Positions 32,730 through 44,766 of a DNA stretch of 64,000 nucleotides are shown piece after piece. Location of the stretch: NCBI GenBank assembly GCA_963930775.1, contig OZ005706.1:4702545-4766544 (forward strand), written 5' to 3'. The notes under the pieces were generated by a model. That model worked only from the letters and a program-made list of their open reading frames with translations. It did not search any database and was not told the origin of the DNA. Every line of letters starts with the position of its first letter. Position 1 is the stretch's first letter. The position numbers were made by a program, and so were the translations under genes. This stretch comes from Cliona cf. orientalis (taxonomy: Eukaryota > Porifera > Demospongiae > Clionaida > Clionaidae).

Positions 32730-35380
32730 GGCTTTGTTTGATGTGTGTATTTATACTGTGTGTTGTGTGCGTATGGTAAGTACATTGTTGCTCATTTGTG
32801 TGCAGTTGTATCACCTCAACAAAGGTGGTTCCTTGTGTGGCATCATGTGTGGTTTCTGCTTGGAGTAGGCAGGGTGTGGGTGCACTAGGTAAACCATGTT
32901 GTCCATAACTGGAGTTGCTTTCACATCTATTGTAATTGGCTGACACTGTATGCAAACGAAAACTGATTGCCAAAGTACTGAGGTATGACATTGTATATAT
33001 ATATATAGCAGCTACATAATATTATTATGGCACAGTATGTAGCAGACGTCGACATAGATCACACACACAATAACTATACTCATACGTGCAGCGAGCTACG
33101 TATAGTCTGCCACTCCTGTTATAGTGGGATCGATGCCACCTATCTGGTGATTCAGTGTTCAGTGATAATGCATGGGTAGGATAAGCTTTGCTTTCTAGAC
33201 AATAATATATACGATAGTATTACTGTATCTGAATTTTACTATAATACATGAGTTTTGTAGTTATGTAAACTCAACAGCCAAAGTTAGTCACCCAATAACT
33301 CACAAACCGATACTATGAATACAATTGTTTAGTCATTTTCATAGCACATAATTATAAAGAATTCATCTCAAGAAATTCCCTGCCATCTTATCTGATTATC
33401 ACTAATGCAAGTATATATGGTGTGGAGGGGGAGGATACTGATAATGGTGATTCGATCTATTCATTAGCTAGGTGCTGAGTGTTACATTCACCACCAGGTA
33501 CACTATGCATGACATTGTTTGCATACAGTCCACATAATTACTGGTTGCATAGCACCCCAATTACTGGCAGATAACTATTTTGTTGGTAGTTGACCTCTGT
33601 TCATCATTGGCCTACTTTATGATGACCCAATCCCTTTCCATAGCTGGCAAATTGCCTATAAAAACTTTGGTTGCTAAGCAACTACCAACAACTTGTGCTG
33701 CTTGCCCACTGCTGACTCTGCAACACAATCTGGATGTGATATGAGGATACTCTCTTGTGAAGGGGCTGGTTGTTGGTATGGATGGAGATAGCTATAATGA
33801 GACTAAGATTAATTTTAATTCGTGGCACTATTTACTTGTATAGTCGCTTCAGGAATTAATGCCTTACTGACCCAAGAACAGTACACCACAATCAACATGA
33901 GCAAACTCCTCTATGGTATGGTATGAACCCTCTATCTGTGAAAAACAGTCACTGTGGCATTTGTATGACATCCACATCCTAATGTGTGTGCCATTCCTTT
34001 TGGTTTGGGAATAACAATGCACACCAAAGTTGCTATATATATAGAAACGGCACTCATCTCACTTAAGAGCTTAGAGATTATCCATTAATGTGCAAAGACA
34101 CATGTAGTAGTACTCTTAGTTTTCTGCATGGATTTGACATCAATCTTTTGGGGTCTATAAGCCCTTAACATCATGCCATCATGTGGTGGCAATGGGTTAT
34201 ACTACAAGATTTGCGAGACATTCTTAGTTTTGTGCCCTGGATGGTATAATATGGACCAATGAAAACCAGTCAGCATCACACCCCCCCCCCCTTTCTTTTT
34301 AGTTAAACTATAAGTCTACTGCTGTTAAGTTTGTTTGTTTTATTGTGAGATGCGTGAGATGCCAATCCTTATTATGTATCGTAAGAGCCATAGTTAAGTC
34401 ACTTATGCTATGATTAATGATCCATACTGATATTTATTCATCCGGTCCATGAGTACATAACAAAATGAATGCACTTGAGTGCAGAACCCTCATACATGCA
34501 TGACTCATGTGTGTGCATGTATAGCATGGCTCACTGTGTATGTTCAGTATCAGGAGTATTGAACTACGTACATGCATACCTTGCACCTGAACATGTTTAT
34601 GGTACTGTTCAATACGTAGTTCAAGTCTCTTTGGAGTTGGTGCATGATCTAGGAGTAGGGGAAGGCACCTGGCTATGTCACTATACAAACTGAAAGCTTC
34701 GGATTCTGTGACTACCTAAACTGAATTATCCACTTGAGAGCCACTGCCTGACTGCATTGACAACTGAGCATTTTCAACAAACTACAGTAGTTTACTCTTG
34801 TGAACACGGTAAATGATGTGCAATCACTGAGGGCTGCTTATGTGGCTCCCTACAGAAGAGAAACTAAGTAAGGGTATGTTGAGCAGACCGGTAGAGATGT
34901 GGGGCTGCTCCACTGGCTCCAGCAAGATGGGAGGGAGGTGACAGTGACTTATTTGGAGCTCTGTATGATGTATAGGTTCTTTCGGTCCCTTGCCAACCGT
35001 TTTATGGTTGCTGTGGCGATGGGTGTGTCAACAATATCCGAGAAACAACCAGAACTTTGGAGATACACACAGTACATGCAAAAGAATGAAGTATAATCTT
35101 TTTTCTATGATACTGACAATGTATGCACAATATTATAATTGAGGTGTCTTCATACTAATGCTATGAAACATAATTATGATACTTGACAATTGAAGCCTTC
35201 TGTGATAAACAACCCAACCCAAAATAATATTACACAACAAAATTTATTAAAAGTCATCAATCTGCAGGCTGAGGCTGTCGTGGATTGACAAGCCACTGAT
35301 ATTTTTATCATCACTGGTCCCACTTAAATCATAATTATTATTATTATGACATTGCATGTGTTATACGTACACACACACTT
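32730..35380. other. Intergenic, no gene recognised
   Basis: AT-rich DNA. Small inverted repeats are visible: TTGGTAGTTG (about 33594) with CAACTACCA (about 33680), and TATTGAACTACGTA (about 34557) with TACGTAGTTCAA (about 34614). A TATATATATATATA run lies at 32993-33007. Open frames are short and unlike known proteins. Confidence 0.5.
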
Positions 35381-35384
35381 TGAC

Positions 35385-36290
35385 TAGAAGTATTATTAGT
35401 AATAAACTTCTAGTCTACTTCTAGTACTTCTAGTAATATGCTTCTAGTCTACTTCCAGTACTTATAATAAACTTCTATTCTACTACTTATTCTGGTGGAA
35501 GTACTTCCTGGTTACACATGATTTTTGGCTGTATCATAGAGCATGAGTATTATAATAATAATTATGCTTCTAATTACTTTAAATCTACTTCTAATGTACT
35601 TCTAATGACAAGAGGATAGGATATCAATATTAAGCTTAAACTTGGATATACGACCAGAGATAATTGTTTTCCACATTCACATGGCAAGGAGAACTCATGA
35701 AGTGGAAAAGTATAAGTGAAGTATATTATGTTAAATGCTGACTTCTAATCTACTTCTAATGTACTTCTAATTACGAAAGTACTAGAAGCACTAGTAGACT
35801 AGAAATTTTTAAACCCAAACCCAAGAATGTATTGCTGGGATGATACTCTTGATGTCATCTGTTATCCCTATCGATTATTGCAGTGTGTTCTTGTGCTTCT
35901 TTAACCATCCTGACAATGATGTGGTGATATGGTTTGATGTGCTTGGCTTGAACTATAGTACATAAGCACCCTGCTTCTAATAAACTGCTAGTTCACTTCT
36001 CGTGCTTCTAACGACTTCTAATATAAACTTCTAGTCTACTACGTAGTTCATGCTACTTGTATCATAACAATAATCTAGGACGCGTACAAAGCAGCATATA
36101 CATCACATCAGTACAGTACTTGTGAGTATAGCACTAGTATGTATCATAGCAATAATTGCAATGATCTCTGTATCATTCATACAGCATAAGTATCATAAAA
36201 CAATGTTCATAATTATTTCTAACAATTATGCTTCTAATTACTTTTATTCTACTTCTAATGTACTTCTAATGATGAGAGGATAGGATATCA
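35385..36290. repeat. Degenerate ACTTCTA-rich repeat tract
   Basis: Many copies of the heptamer ACTTCTA, often as CTACTTCTAATGTACTTCTA or AACTTCTAGTCTACT, occur in clusters at about 35388-35490, 35565-35605, 35738-35800, 35980-36040 and 36225-36275. The segment TAATGA..AGAGGATAGGATATCAATATTAAGCT occurs twice (about 35600 and 36265). It is noncoding and looks like an old tandem array broken by other sequence. Confidence 0.65.
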
Positions 36291-38577
36291 ATATTAAGCT
36301 GATTATTCTTATCAATGACTTGTACCTTGTAGCTGCCACAAATATTTCCAATGACCCTATTATATACTATTGCTCCCACAGCTATCAATTTTACATTTTT
36401 GCTCGGCCAGATTCTTCCCTTTAAAATTAGGTAGTACAAGAATAATGGGTGATTGAAAGAGGATCCATTTGCAAAGAGTAAACTACTGTAGTTTGTTGAA
36501 ATAATATTATTATTCTAATGGACACACCCACATGACCTACAACAGTACCATCCTGTGCCTCAAGAATCCACTCCTCAATCAAATATTTATTGGCCACTAC
36601 AAGCTCATAAACATAAGCGTAGGAACCGAGGGGGGGGGGGGGAGGGGGGCACCAGGGGCACGTGCCCTCCCCAACCAGCAAGGAAGGGGGCCAGTGCCCC
36701 AACAGCCAGAGCAATTGCCTGTACGTGCTGTACGTTATAGGCCCGACTATGAAATATAATAATTATTGAATTTCAAGAATAAGTAGCTATATACAAACTT
36801 CAAAGTCTGTTCTGATCAACTTACTCCTTGTTTCTTCATTGGCATACAACCAAGAAACTCTTGTCACAGTGGCCTGAGACTGTCATTAACACCAAAAGGG
36901 CCCCCAACCATTTACACCTATGATAAAACCACGTAGCTAGTTCCCATTCTAATTCTGCCACACAAGAGCTCACAATTACTCATTACCCACTGGCATATAT
37001 AGGAAGCATGGGTGCACTGGGTGCTGGTGCAAAAAGAAGTCATACTTTGCTCTGAATTGTTTTTTTTTAATATTATTGATTTAGTGTACACATAGGCATC
37101 AGAGCACCCATTTAAGCTAGTGTGTGAAATTAAACCCTAAGCAACTCGTAGAACCATGATTAATGAGATTATAATATATGAGAGTTACGTATACCTTGGG
37201 GCAATGCAAGTAGTGTGGGGGATGGGACATCACACTACATGGTTACCATGATTATCTGGAATATGATTCAACCATCATGTTCTATGACAATCTGGGAATA
37301 CCATAGAATTACCGTGATTATACCTGAATTATTAGAGAAACTATCATGGGGCACTTACTAGCGAGTAGAGTGCCACGGTGTGAGGGACTAATAATGCACT
37401 ATGGTATATTATGTTACCTGTAGTACGTAGATATAGTTAAGATTACGAGAACTCATGGGACAAGTAGTTATGTTTACTGCGATTATGCAAGGGACAGATA
37501 TAATATTATACTATTATGAGGGAATGAGTGCTGCAGCGTGCTATATTGCTGGAATGGCTCGGCTGATCCTACGAGAACTTAGAAAAATATCGACAAGTGA
37601 AACTTGAAATCAAAGCATAAAGCGATATTTGAACCCAATACATTCTGTTCCACACGCAAGAGCCCCAACCACTACACCACCGCTGTTGTCGCTGCGGCCA
37701 ATCATTATTCCCCCCCCCCCCCTTCATAGACAAATCCTAGAGACTAACCCTGCTAACCATTGGCAACCCCACCCCCCAGCCCCCTCCCATCCATACCAGC
37801 CATTCCAGCATGGAGCCATGACGTTAATTTGTAGCCATGATTTTGAGATGATTTGTAATTAACCACATGATTTGTGAATTAGTACTGACATTATACTGTA
37901 ATCCTTAGGGACAGAACGCTTCCCAGTATAAATGAATCTGGTGAGCAAACCTGTCATAATATTATTATGGGACAAAATTTAACAGTAAATTACAGTAGCG
38001 CACAGTGGGGAATTGAAAGCACTGTTATTAATTAATTCTAGTATAGCTATAATATTATTATATCAACACTAAATGCATGCCTTTGAAAACTCCATGGAAA
38101 TTTTAATTGTACCCAATGACTTTTACTAATAGCTATAATTATCTCAGAGTCTATGGAGTACTATTGGTATTAATATTGTTATTATGGCATAATTATTATG
38201 AGAATAATAGTATTTGTATAGCTATGTCTCTCACAACTATAATTATACTGATAATTACAGAATATGTTACTAGGTATTTTCTCCTCAAATTTAACTACTG
38301 ATGAATAATGTTGCAATCAACAGTTCCAAACATAATGAATCAATGGCTATTAATAATATCATGGCTAAAATATTGCTATACATGATTATAATTAAAGTAT
38401 CTACTATAAGTTTATCAACATCTACAGTTTAAGATAGTTATATCACTTGCAGTTAATTATGACTTCCCTTCCTGACTGAGCTAAGTACTCTAGAACTACC
38501 AATATGAGATACAAAAGTTGAAGCAGTAGGGTAGTCTCTCTCAAAGAATGACTCCCTTGCCCGTATAGCCAGCATCT
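36291..38577. other. Intergenic, simple-sequence and SINE-like fragments
   Basis: A G-run at about 36630-36645 is followed by a short inverted pair, GGGGCACGTGCCC. On the minus strand about 37695-37625, GGTGGTGTAGTGGTTGGGG and TGGGTTCAAATATC resemble tRNA A and B boxes, so a tRNA-derived SINE fragment is likely. A C-run lies at about 37711-37722. No gene was recognised. Confidence 0.45.
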
Positions 38578-39043
38578 TCAAAGTGTCCAGACGCCTCCAG
38601 TGATAATAAAGCTGCCAGTAGCATCATTGAAATCAATAGTCGAGAGATCGTCAATACTATCTGTCAGAACCACCATACGTCCTCCAAAGTGTGCATACTG
38701 AAAAAGGACTATTGCTTCAGTGCCACTCTCAGGGAGAGGTCTAACGGAGGATATTTTATCGGTATAACCACCCCATGTTGACGGGGTGAAATAATCTGTT
38801 GGGTCTCAAAATATAAGTATAGACTTCAAAGTTAGGAGCTCGATATGCTAGCCACCTACATTCTCCAGAGGTACTTATAGATTCAATCCGATCGTCAAAG
38901 CCTTGATTCTTAAGATGTCCTACCTCACTGTATATATGCACTTGGCGTCCTTCCAATCCTTCATTATCAAAACCCACAAAAGTGGAGATGGGATCAGTGA
39001 TATTTACACTAAGCCACTCTTTGTCACAGTTCTCATTTCCAGG
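38578..39043 (-). pseudogene. Beta/gamma-crystallin-like gene with a frameshift
   Basis: On the minus strand an exon opens after an AG at 39044 and reads PGNENCDKEWLSVNITDP, then VHIYSEVGHLKNQGFDDRIE and CRWLAYRAPNF. At about 38796-38806 a run CCCAACAGA has one base too many. In the next frame the protein continues DYFTPSTWGGYTDKISSV, IVLFQYAHFGGRMVVL and FNDATGSFIITGGVWTL, stopping at TGA 38578-38580. These are two halves of a beta/gamma-crystallin domain pair (FxG..., sSfxVxxGxW). Sponges have such a protein (geodin). The frameshift may be real or a sequence error. A 5' exon with a start or signal peptide was not found. Confidence 0.7.
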
Positions 39044-40750
39044 CTAGCCTTAAATGAACACTAACTGTAAAATTAACTGAACCCCTCCCGGAGGAATTTA
39101 TTATCCCTCTTGCTGCAAGAGGAGTGTAACTAATTATGAATGGGGATCCATTAGAGACTGAGCAACGATCAATGGCCGGAGGGACTAGGATATTATATGA
39201 AATAATTATTAATTTTATTCTATGACTGGTGACATGTAAGTTATTAAGTGCAAAATACTTCTGGCTTCCCAAAGAACAACGATAAAAATTGAAAGGTATG
39301 CAGTTGGTGAAGGAGGTTAGTCTTGTGTACCAGACCACGAGACTAGAAGGAGGTATGATGATTGCTTTATGATTCATCCAAAACCATACTGCTGGCTTAT
39401 CCATACGTGTGCATGAGAACTGTTAGTACATAATATTGTCAAAAGAAATGTACTTATCACCAATTAAAAATGCAGTTCATCCTATGAATGCAGACGAGTT
39501 ATAGCAGCAAAAGCTTTGGATCTGAGACTCGTCCACTCTGCACTCATTCCGCTCACCCTGCTAGTTTAATAATTACAATCCCACACTATAATAATTATGG
39601 CTTGTAATAAACGTGGAAACATTGACACAGTGAAAACTATAGTGTAATATTATAGTTAAGCTTCTTCGAAGAGGTAAGAATTAAATTCCATGTCCATATA
39701 CTGAGGGTATGCAAGCAAGGTGATGTAGATGTGAGGTGTTAAGTTATTACTTTGCCCACACATGCAGGGTATGAGGTGAGCTTTTGTGTGGCAGTTAGAA
39801 TCGGCACTATGATGTGGTTTTTATGAGAATGTTTAATATATATAGAGCTTGTGGCGGCCAGTGAACACTTGGTTAAGGATGTGGGTCCTTGAGGCATGCA
39901 TGGTATGGTACTGTTGTGGATATGAATAATATTATAAGTGACCACTTCTGGCTTCTCTTGAAAGTTAATTAGAAACGGGCACATTGTTCTAAATGGACAT
40001 GGTTACACAATTTACATCTCACTGATGTTCTTGATGTGTGGTTTGTAGGGCTCGTATACACAATTCCCGTACAATTAATAACTAGCTATATATGATATAT
40101 AGGGAGGATAGGGAAGTTTCTTATAATGTTTGATAGAACAGAGTCACTGAATATAAGAAGACCCCAGCATAATAGTTATTGACAGCAAGGAGTCGAGTTC
40201 AGGATCATCTTCCATCGTAGGATGATTGCGAGGTATGTGTAGCTCTAGTTTATTATATATAGCTAGATTTACTACAATTGAATTCCACATCTTACTACTA
40301 CTCACCAATTAAGTTACACTGCTAATGATATAAATTGAGTCAGTGCAAGCATTTTAGATATTACTATATAGTATTGTGACTGCATGATGTTGAATGTGTG
40401 TTTAACTTATAGGAACATTCTCGCACTTAAAATTAAGTGCAACTGCACACTTTGTCAATTGCGAAGTGGCTCTGAAAGAACAATGGCCAAACTTGTCAAG
40501 TTCAGTATACTTATTTTGTTGCTGGTATCAGTGAACAAAATTGATGTCAACCCTTGCTAAATTTCAGCGTTGAATCTGCAGCTGCCACCCAACCCGAGTA
40601 AGAACCAAAATAATTTAATCTGTAGATAGTATAAACATTAATCTTGGAATGCAAGAGATTGATTTCTACTTTGCTAATGTATGTAAATTGTGAGAAATAG
40701 ATATTATAGCCAATTTTGCTTGCAGAATCACTGCACCCAGTGCTCTTGTG
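39044..40750. other. Region between inverted crystallin copies, no gene recognised
   Basis: Probably includes upstream exons or promoter of the crystallin-like gene, but none could be fixed. No recognised protein motif. Confidence 0.4.
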
Positions 40751-40759
40751 GATTTCTGA

Positions 40760-40905
40760 GTGCAGATGGTGATGGATGGACGCAAAATGCTCATACAATC
40801 AGTGAAGTGAGATCCCTTGAAAATTAAGGCTTTGATGATCGAATTGAATCCATCAATTCTGTATCATAGGAGAGTGTAGGTGGCTAGCTTATTGAGCTCC
40901 TGACT
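40760..40905 (+). pseudogene. Decayed beta/gamma-crystallin fragment
   Basis: The plus strand carries GGCTTTGATGATCGAATTGA (GFDDRIESI), then after a frame change GECRWLAY, a stop, and APDF. This aligns with GFDDRIES and GECRWLAYRAPNF of the crystallin-like gene at 38.6-39.0 kb, on the opposite strand. Stops and shifts make it a relic. Confidence 0.65.
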
Positions 40906-41101
40906 TTGCCGCTTTGGTGGTTTGACAGTCTATATTACAACCGACAAAACTTCCTACTCACATAATTATTATTAATTTTTATACGTATGGCAATCCCGTA
41001 TACCGAACCACCAAATTTAAATCCACCAATATTCTTGCAATAGCAATTTGGGCTCAACCGCCAAATTTAATTCCCGCCAATATTTCTGGCTATATGGTAT
41101 T
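40906..41101. mobile_element. Decayed TACCGTATAGCC-type MITE
   Basis: Contains the interior blocks of the 44.77 kb element: GTCTATATTACAACCG, CCAAATTTAAATCC.CCAATATTC and CAACCGCCAAATTTAATTCC. It ends GGCTATATGGTA. The left end is degraded. Confidence 0.55.
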
Positions 41102-41375
41102 AAAATAAATGCTTTCAATTCCCCACTGTGCAATTGCTAAGATTATACCTAGTTGCACTTAGTATCCATGCAAAGACTGGGCACAATCTTCATGTTGAAA
41201 CTAGCAATTTACACATTGTCAAATTCCATTGTACTTGCCACTAAAAACAATTAAAATATATTATATCCATGCAATGAGGAGCTTATATATTATTATACAG
41301 GACTAATATTATCAATTTACATGAGGAGGCCCTAAATAAACTTAATCACTGAAAAATTAGTTTTGTTCCTAATAG

Positions 41376-43097
41376 CTAGTATTCCAGATGAAGTTCATCT
41401 GCTTTTAAGATAATAAATTGTATATTCAATGAGTTCTTTCCCTTTTCTTTGATAAACTTGCTATTACCATGCATGCTGGCATATTTCTCTGTGAACAACG
41501 GATTAGTAATAATGTAGAATACAACTTCATCTTTTTCTCTGTCCAGTTGTAAACGTTCAAAGAACCTCTCGTAAGCACTTAGTGGCTTTTGATGTTTCTC
41601 AGCAAGAGTAACTTGTATACAAAATACCCGACGTCTCCCATTCTCCACTGGTTCTTCTTCTATCCAAAACATATCAGCAACAGGAAAAGCTTTATCAGCA
41701 GGCTGGTACAAAACATTAGGCTCCATCTTCAGCAGCAATTGATCAGTCTTCTCCTTCAATGTTCCAAAACGTAACTTTTTTTCAAAATTAAACTTGCGTT
41801 TCTGCCATTTACCACCTACATACATTTCCCAATTGAACGTGTTTCTTTCTAATGCCAAAGATACAACTAACTCAAATAATATTAAGTATTTATCTGTATC
41901 ACCTAGCGCAAAATTGCAGTTCAATTGATGAACAAACTCTACGAACTCTTCTCCACTGACACGTGTTCCTTTATGAAGATAATCTTTCACATACTCACTA
42001 GCAAGCACTAGTTCAAAGTTGGTAAATTCATCTGCAGCTCCTTCATGCTCCCCTCCATAAGCTACTCTGTACTGCAGAATGAGATGACTAATACTCTCCT
42101 TGACTTCATCTCTTCTTTCAATGTTGGCACCAGGTCGAAAAATGTGCGATGGTTTTGTTAAGTTTAAGACATCACATTGATTTCGTTCTGCTATTTGTAT
42201 CATGCGAAGGTCACGGGGAATTACCCAACGAAATATTCCACCAAACTGGTAGTATCGAGCCTCAATCTTCTCTGGATTCAATTCTTCCTTCAGCCAATCA
42301 TCAGTGGTATGGGCTTGAATGTGAGCTCCTACTGATATTAGTTCATCAAGTTCCCACACTGGCATATAAAATAATGTTCCACCTCTCTTGTTAAATTCCT
42401 TGTATCGTCTCCGGTCTGGTGAACTTGTAATAACTGTTTTTATACCAGTTAAACGGGGTTCTTCCAGAGAGGCAAGGGGTTCTACCAAATATAGCGCTAC
42501 ATCAGGATTGATCATACTCAAAAATTTTGTCCCTTGGGATATCGATATCGTCTCAAAAACCTGGCAAGTTTGAGGAAAATAAAAAGCCAGATCTTGTCCT
42601 TCTTGGCGAATAATCACTTTGTAAGGGTATTCAGTATCATGGACTAAGTTATACATCATGTACCACTGAAACCATGATTTTGAAATGCCAGGATTTCCCA
42701 TCAAAACTGCACGTTGACCACTCAGCAGCTGGTCATAAAGTCGGGGATAAAAATCACGTACATACAGAGTGCTTCCAAGAGGACTTTCTTCATCGATTTC
42801 CTGATGAAATGTAATCTCTTTAACTCGATTATTCGGTATCTCTTTAATTCTTGCTTCTTTTAGCCCCAACATGAGAGAACTTTTCTCATATTCTTCTTCA
42901 AAAGTATAGCGTTGCAAAGCAGCTTTTGGAATTATGGGTCGTAGTACATCCTCGAAGAGGGACATTGTAGGATGCAAGTGCTTACTCAATGAACGCCACT
43001 TTAGGGACGATATAGGCGACATGATCTGCTTGCTTGAACGCCACATTAGGGATGATACAGTAGACAAGGTCTGCTTACTCAAACTCCACAATAACAC
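41376..43097 (-). CDS. Crinkler/RHS-like P-loop NTPase with nuclease-like C-terminus
   Basis: A single 573-codon frame. The Walker A motif GNPGISKS is at residues 134-141, in the context VLMGNPGISKSWFQWYMMYN that typifies the RHS/Crinkler NTPase family. A Walker B-like hydrophobic stretch (VALYLVEPLA) is at 200-209. A helical region follows. Near the C-terminus, VADMFWIEEEP and VFCIQVTLAEKHQKPLSAYE resemble the D...QxT...H layout of the restriction-endonuclease-like domain joined to this NTPase. Family members occur as Crinkler effectors in oomycetes and chytrids, as RHS in trypanosomes, and in scattered animals including sponges. The first 44 residues are a WRSLSK/SSL repeat; the methionine of MSLFEDVLRPI (about 42965) is a better-looking start. 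Function in an animal is unknown; defence against selfish DNA is speculation. Confidence 0.78.
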   Translation of the reverse strand: MLLWSLSKQTLSTVSSLMWRSSKQIMSPISSLKWRSLSKHLHPTMSLFEDVLRPIIPKAALQRYTFEEEYEKSSLMLGLKEARIKEIPNNRVKEITFHQEIDEESPLGSTLYVRDFYPRLYDQLLSGQRAVLMGNPGISKSWFQWYMMYNLVHDTEYPYKVIIRQEGQDLAFYFPQTCQVFETISISQGTKFLSMINPDVALYLVEPLASLEEPRLTGIKTVITSSPDRRRYKEFNKRGGTLFYMPVWELDELISVGAHIQAHTTDDWLKEELNPEKIEARYYQFGGIFRWVIPRDLRMIQIAERNQCDVLNLTKPSHIFRPGANIERRDEVKESISHLILQYRVAYGGEHEGAADEFTNFELVLASEYVKDYLHKGTRVSGEEFVEFVHQLNCNFALGDTDKYLILFELVVSLALERNTFNWEMYVGGKWQKRKFNFEKKLRFGTLKEKTDQLLLKMEPNVLYQPADKAFPVADMFWIEEEPVENGRRRVFCIQVTLAEKHQKPLSAYERFFERLQLDREKDEVVFYIITNPLFTEKYASMHGNSKFIKEKGKNSLNIQFIILKADELHLEY

Positions 43098-43330
43098 TGT
43101 ATGGTAAAGAACATAGGTGTGGTAGGCTCACTATACATCAAAATGTGTAACTTGCTATCTCAAGTGCAAGCAAACGCAAGCTGAATGCCAACAAATTGCA
43201 ATACATAAAGAATCTATTCACATAAGACGAGAATTCATAAACAATCTAAAATTCGCATGGGATGCATTTAGTGCTCGTAATCCTGAGCCTCGGAAAGATT
43301 GAGTGCCGTATAGTCTATTTTGCATCTCAA
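43098..43330. promoter_or_regulatory. Upstream region of the Crinkler/RHS-like gene
   Basis: Likely 5' flank of the minus-strand gene. No clear core-promoter motif was identified. Confidence 0.3.
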
Positions 43331-43746
43331 AAGTGATAGGATCTGAGAAAGGGACCACTTCCTGCTAAATATGATCTTTTACTGTTTTTCAAACTGTCCC
43401 ATTCTAAGCCCTCGAGAGCCCCAGACTTCAAACTTTGTTTATAAGCAGTTTGGGCCTTCTACTTTATAGATCCATCGTTATAAGGTACAATAAGTCTCCA
43501 TTTCCGAGCGGTGAGCTGCCAGAATGAGGCATAAAATGGCAATTTTTGAATGTGATCGACGTGTGCTCACCCCGCCCACACCGGATATGGGCGTGGCTCT
43601 GAATTTGTAGCGAGTGTAGCAGGATGATGGAAGAATATTCATGCCAGGTATGAAGTTCATAGCTGCTATGGCTTCAGGTAAATAAGCATTTTAAAACCAA
43701 AATTTGGGAATAGCGTCAAGTGGTCCCTTTTCTCAGATCCTGTCAC
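43331..43746. mobile_element. MITE with GTGATAGGATCTGAGAAAGG termini
   Basis: The left end GTGATAGGATCTGAGAAAGG and the right end CCCTTTTCTCAGATCCTGTCAC are inverted repeats. A related copy in reverse orientation covers about 53970-54250 (GTGACCGGATTTGAGAAAAG, TAGCAGCTATGAACTTCAAA, GCCCACTTCCCGTGTGGGCG). Confidence 0.65.
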
Positions 43747-43819
43747 AAATGTTGCAACACTTTACTAAATGTGACCTTCCATGATAAAACCATCCATATT
43801 GCACTGACAATTGATTTTT

Positions 43820-44765
43820 AGTTAAGGCCACCATTACCAAAGAACAAGCTTTGAACTATTGCTCCTGCAAATTTGAGGAGTCTAGCCCGTGTAGTCATGG
43901 AGATATGTAGTCTCGTACCCAGCCCCCAAATCCCCGCGCGGGGAAGGGTCTGGTGACATTGGAACGATTTCTTGGTTGCACAGGCGCGTGATTTCATGCC
44001 AATATTATGCAATCAATCACGCGCCAGTCCCACGTTGCTACGCAATGCAACGCACAATCAAAGAACTGCGTTCTCATTGGCTAGCGCTAAACCGCCAGCT
44101 AGACATTGCACGATCGTTGCTGCGCGACCAGATGCAAGGTCACATGAAAATCGTGGAGCTGCAATCTGATTGGCTTTCGCAAAAGTAAGAATGCTGAGCT
44201 TGCAAGAACCAAGAAAGCGCTCAAATGTCACCAGACCCTCTTCCTCCTTTTGGGGGTGGGGTCTGGGGACGAGACTAGGAGATATGAGCCAAAATGTACC
44301 CGGATCACCTGTAATAAAAATGTTCAGCAAGCACAATGAAACATTAATGCTACGTACGTTGCACGCGGAAGTCCGTATACTCGCCGTTTATGCAAAGTAC
44401 GTAGCCACGCCCACTAAGTCAAAGAGCCAGATGGTGGCCAAAATGTTGGAAAGAAAGCAGCAGCCGGCATTTCGATGGAAAAGAACGAAAAGATAAGCAT
44501 GTCTAAAGATCATTAATACATAAAATCGAAGAAAGAAGAGTCTGGAGAGTTTTTTCTGTGCAACTCAGTGCCATGCTTGCCTACTTGCAACTATGGCAAT
44601 GGCTCCGTATCATGGACGGTCAAGGTTGGCCACACGGCAGACTTCTTTGAGCCATAACTCAGTAAGTATAGCGTTCTAGAAGCTACGAAGCAGATATTTG
44701 TGTAGAGGAATGATTCCTCTATCGATCCATACCAAAAAGTGAAAAATGATAATTATCACCTTTGG
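43820..44765. repeat. Duplicated segment, copy 1 (interrupted by two MITEs)
   Basis: From GTTAAGGCCACCATTACCAA (43820) through TTCGAGCCATAACTCAGTAA-like sequence it matches 47382-48010 in the same orientation. This copy is interrupted by the elements at 43912-44278 and 44767-44993, and resumes to about 45020. Confidence 0.7.
43912..44278. mobile_element. hAT-like MITE with 8-bp target duplication
   Basis: The element runs TAGTCTCGTACCCAGCCCCC ... GGGGTCTGGGGACGAGACTA and is flanked by GAGATATG on both sides. The paralogous segment at about 47460-47468 contains a single GAGATATG with no insert, so the filled and empty sites can be compared directly. Confidence 0.8.
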
Positions 44766-44766
44766 C

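Noticed and set aside
34899-35096. 65-codon open frame
   Set aside because: No recognisable motif, no splice partner in phase and no paralogue in the window.
37625-37695. Functional tRNA gene
   Set aside because: A and B box-like motifs are present but no acceptor stem or clear anticodon arm could be drawn; a SINE or pseudogene is more likely.
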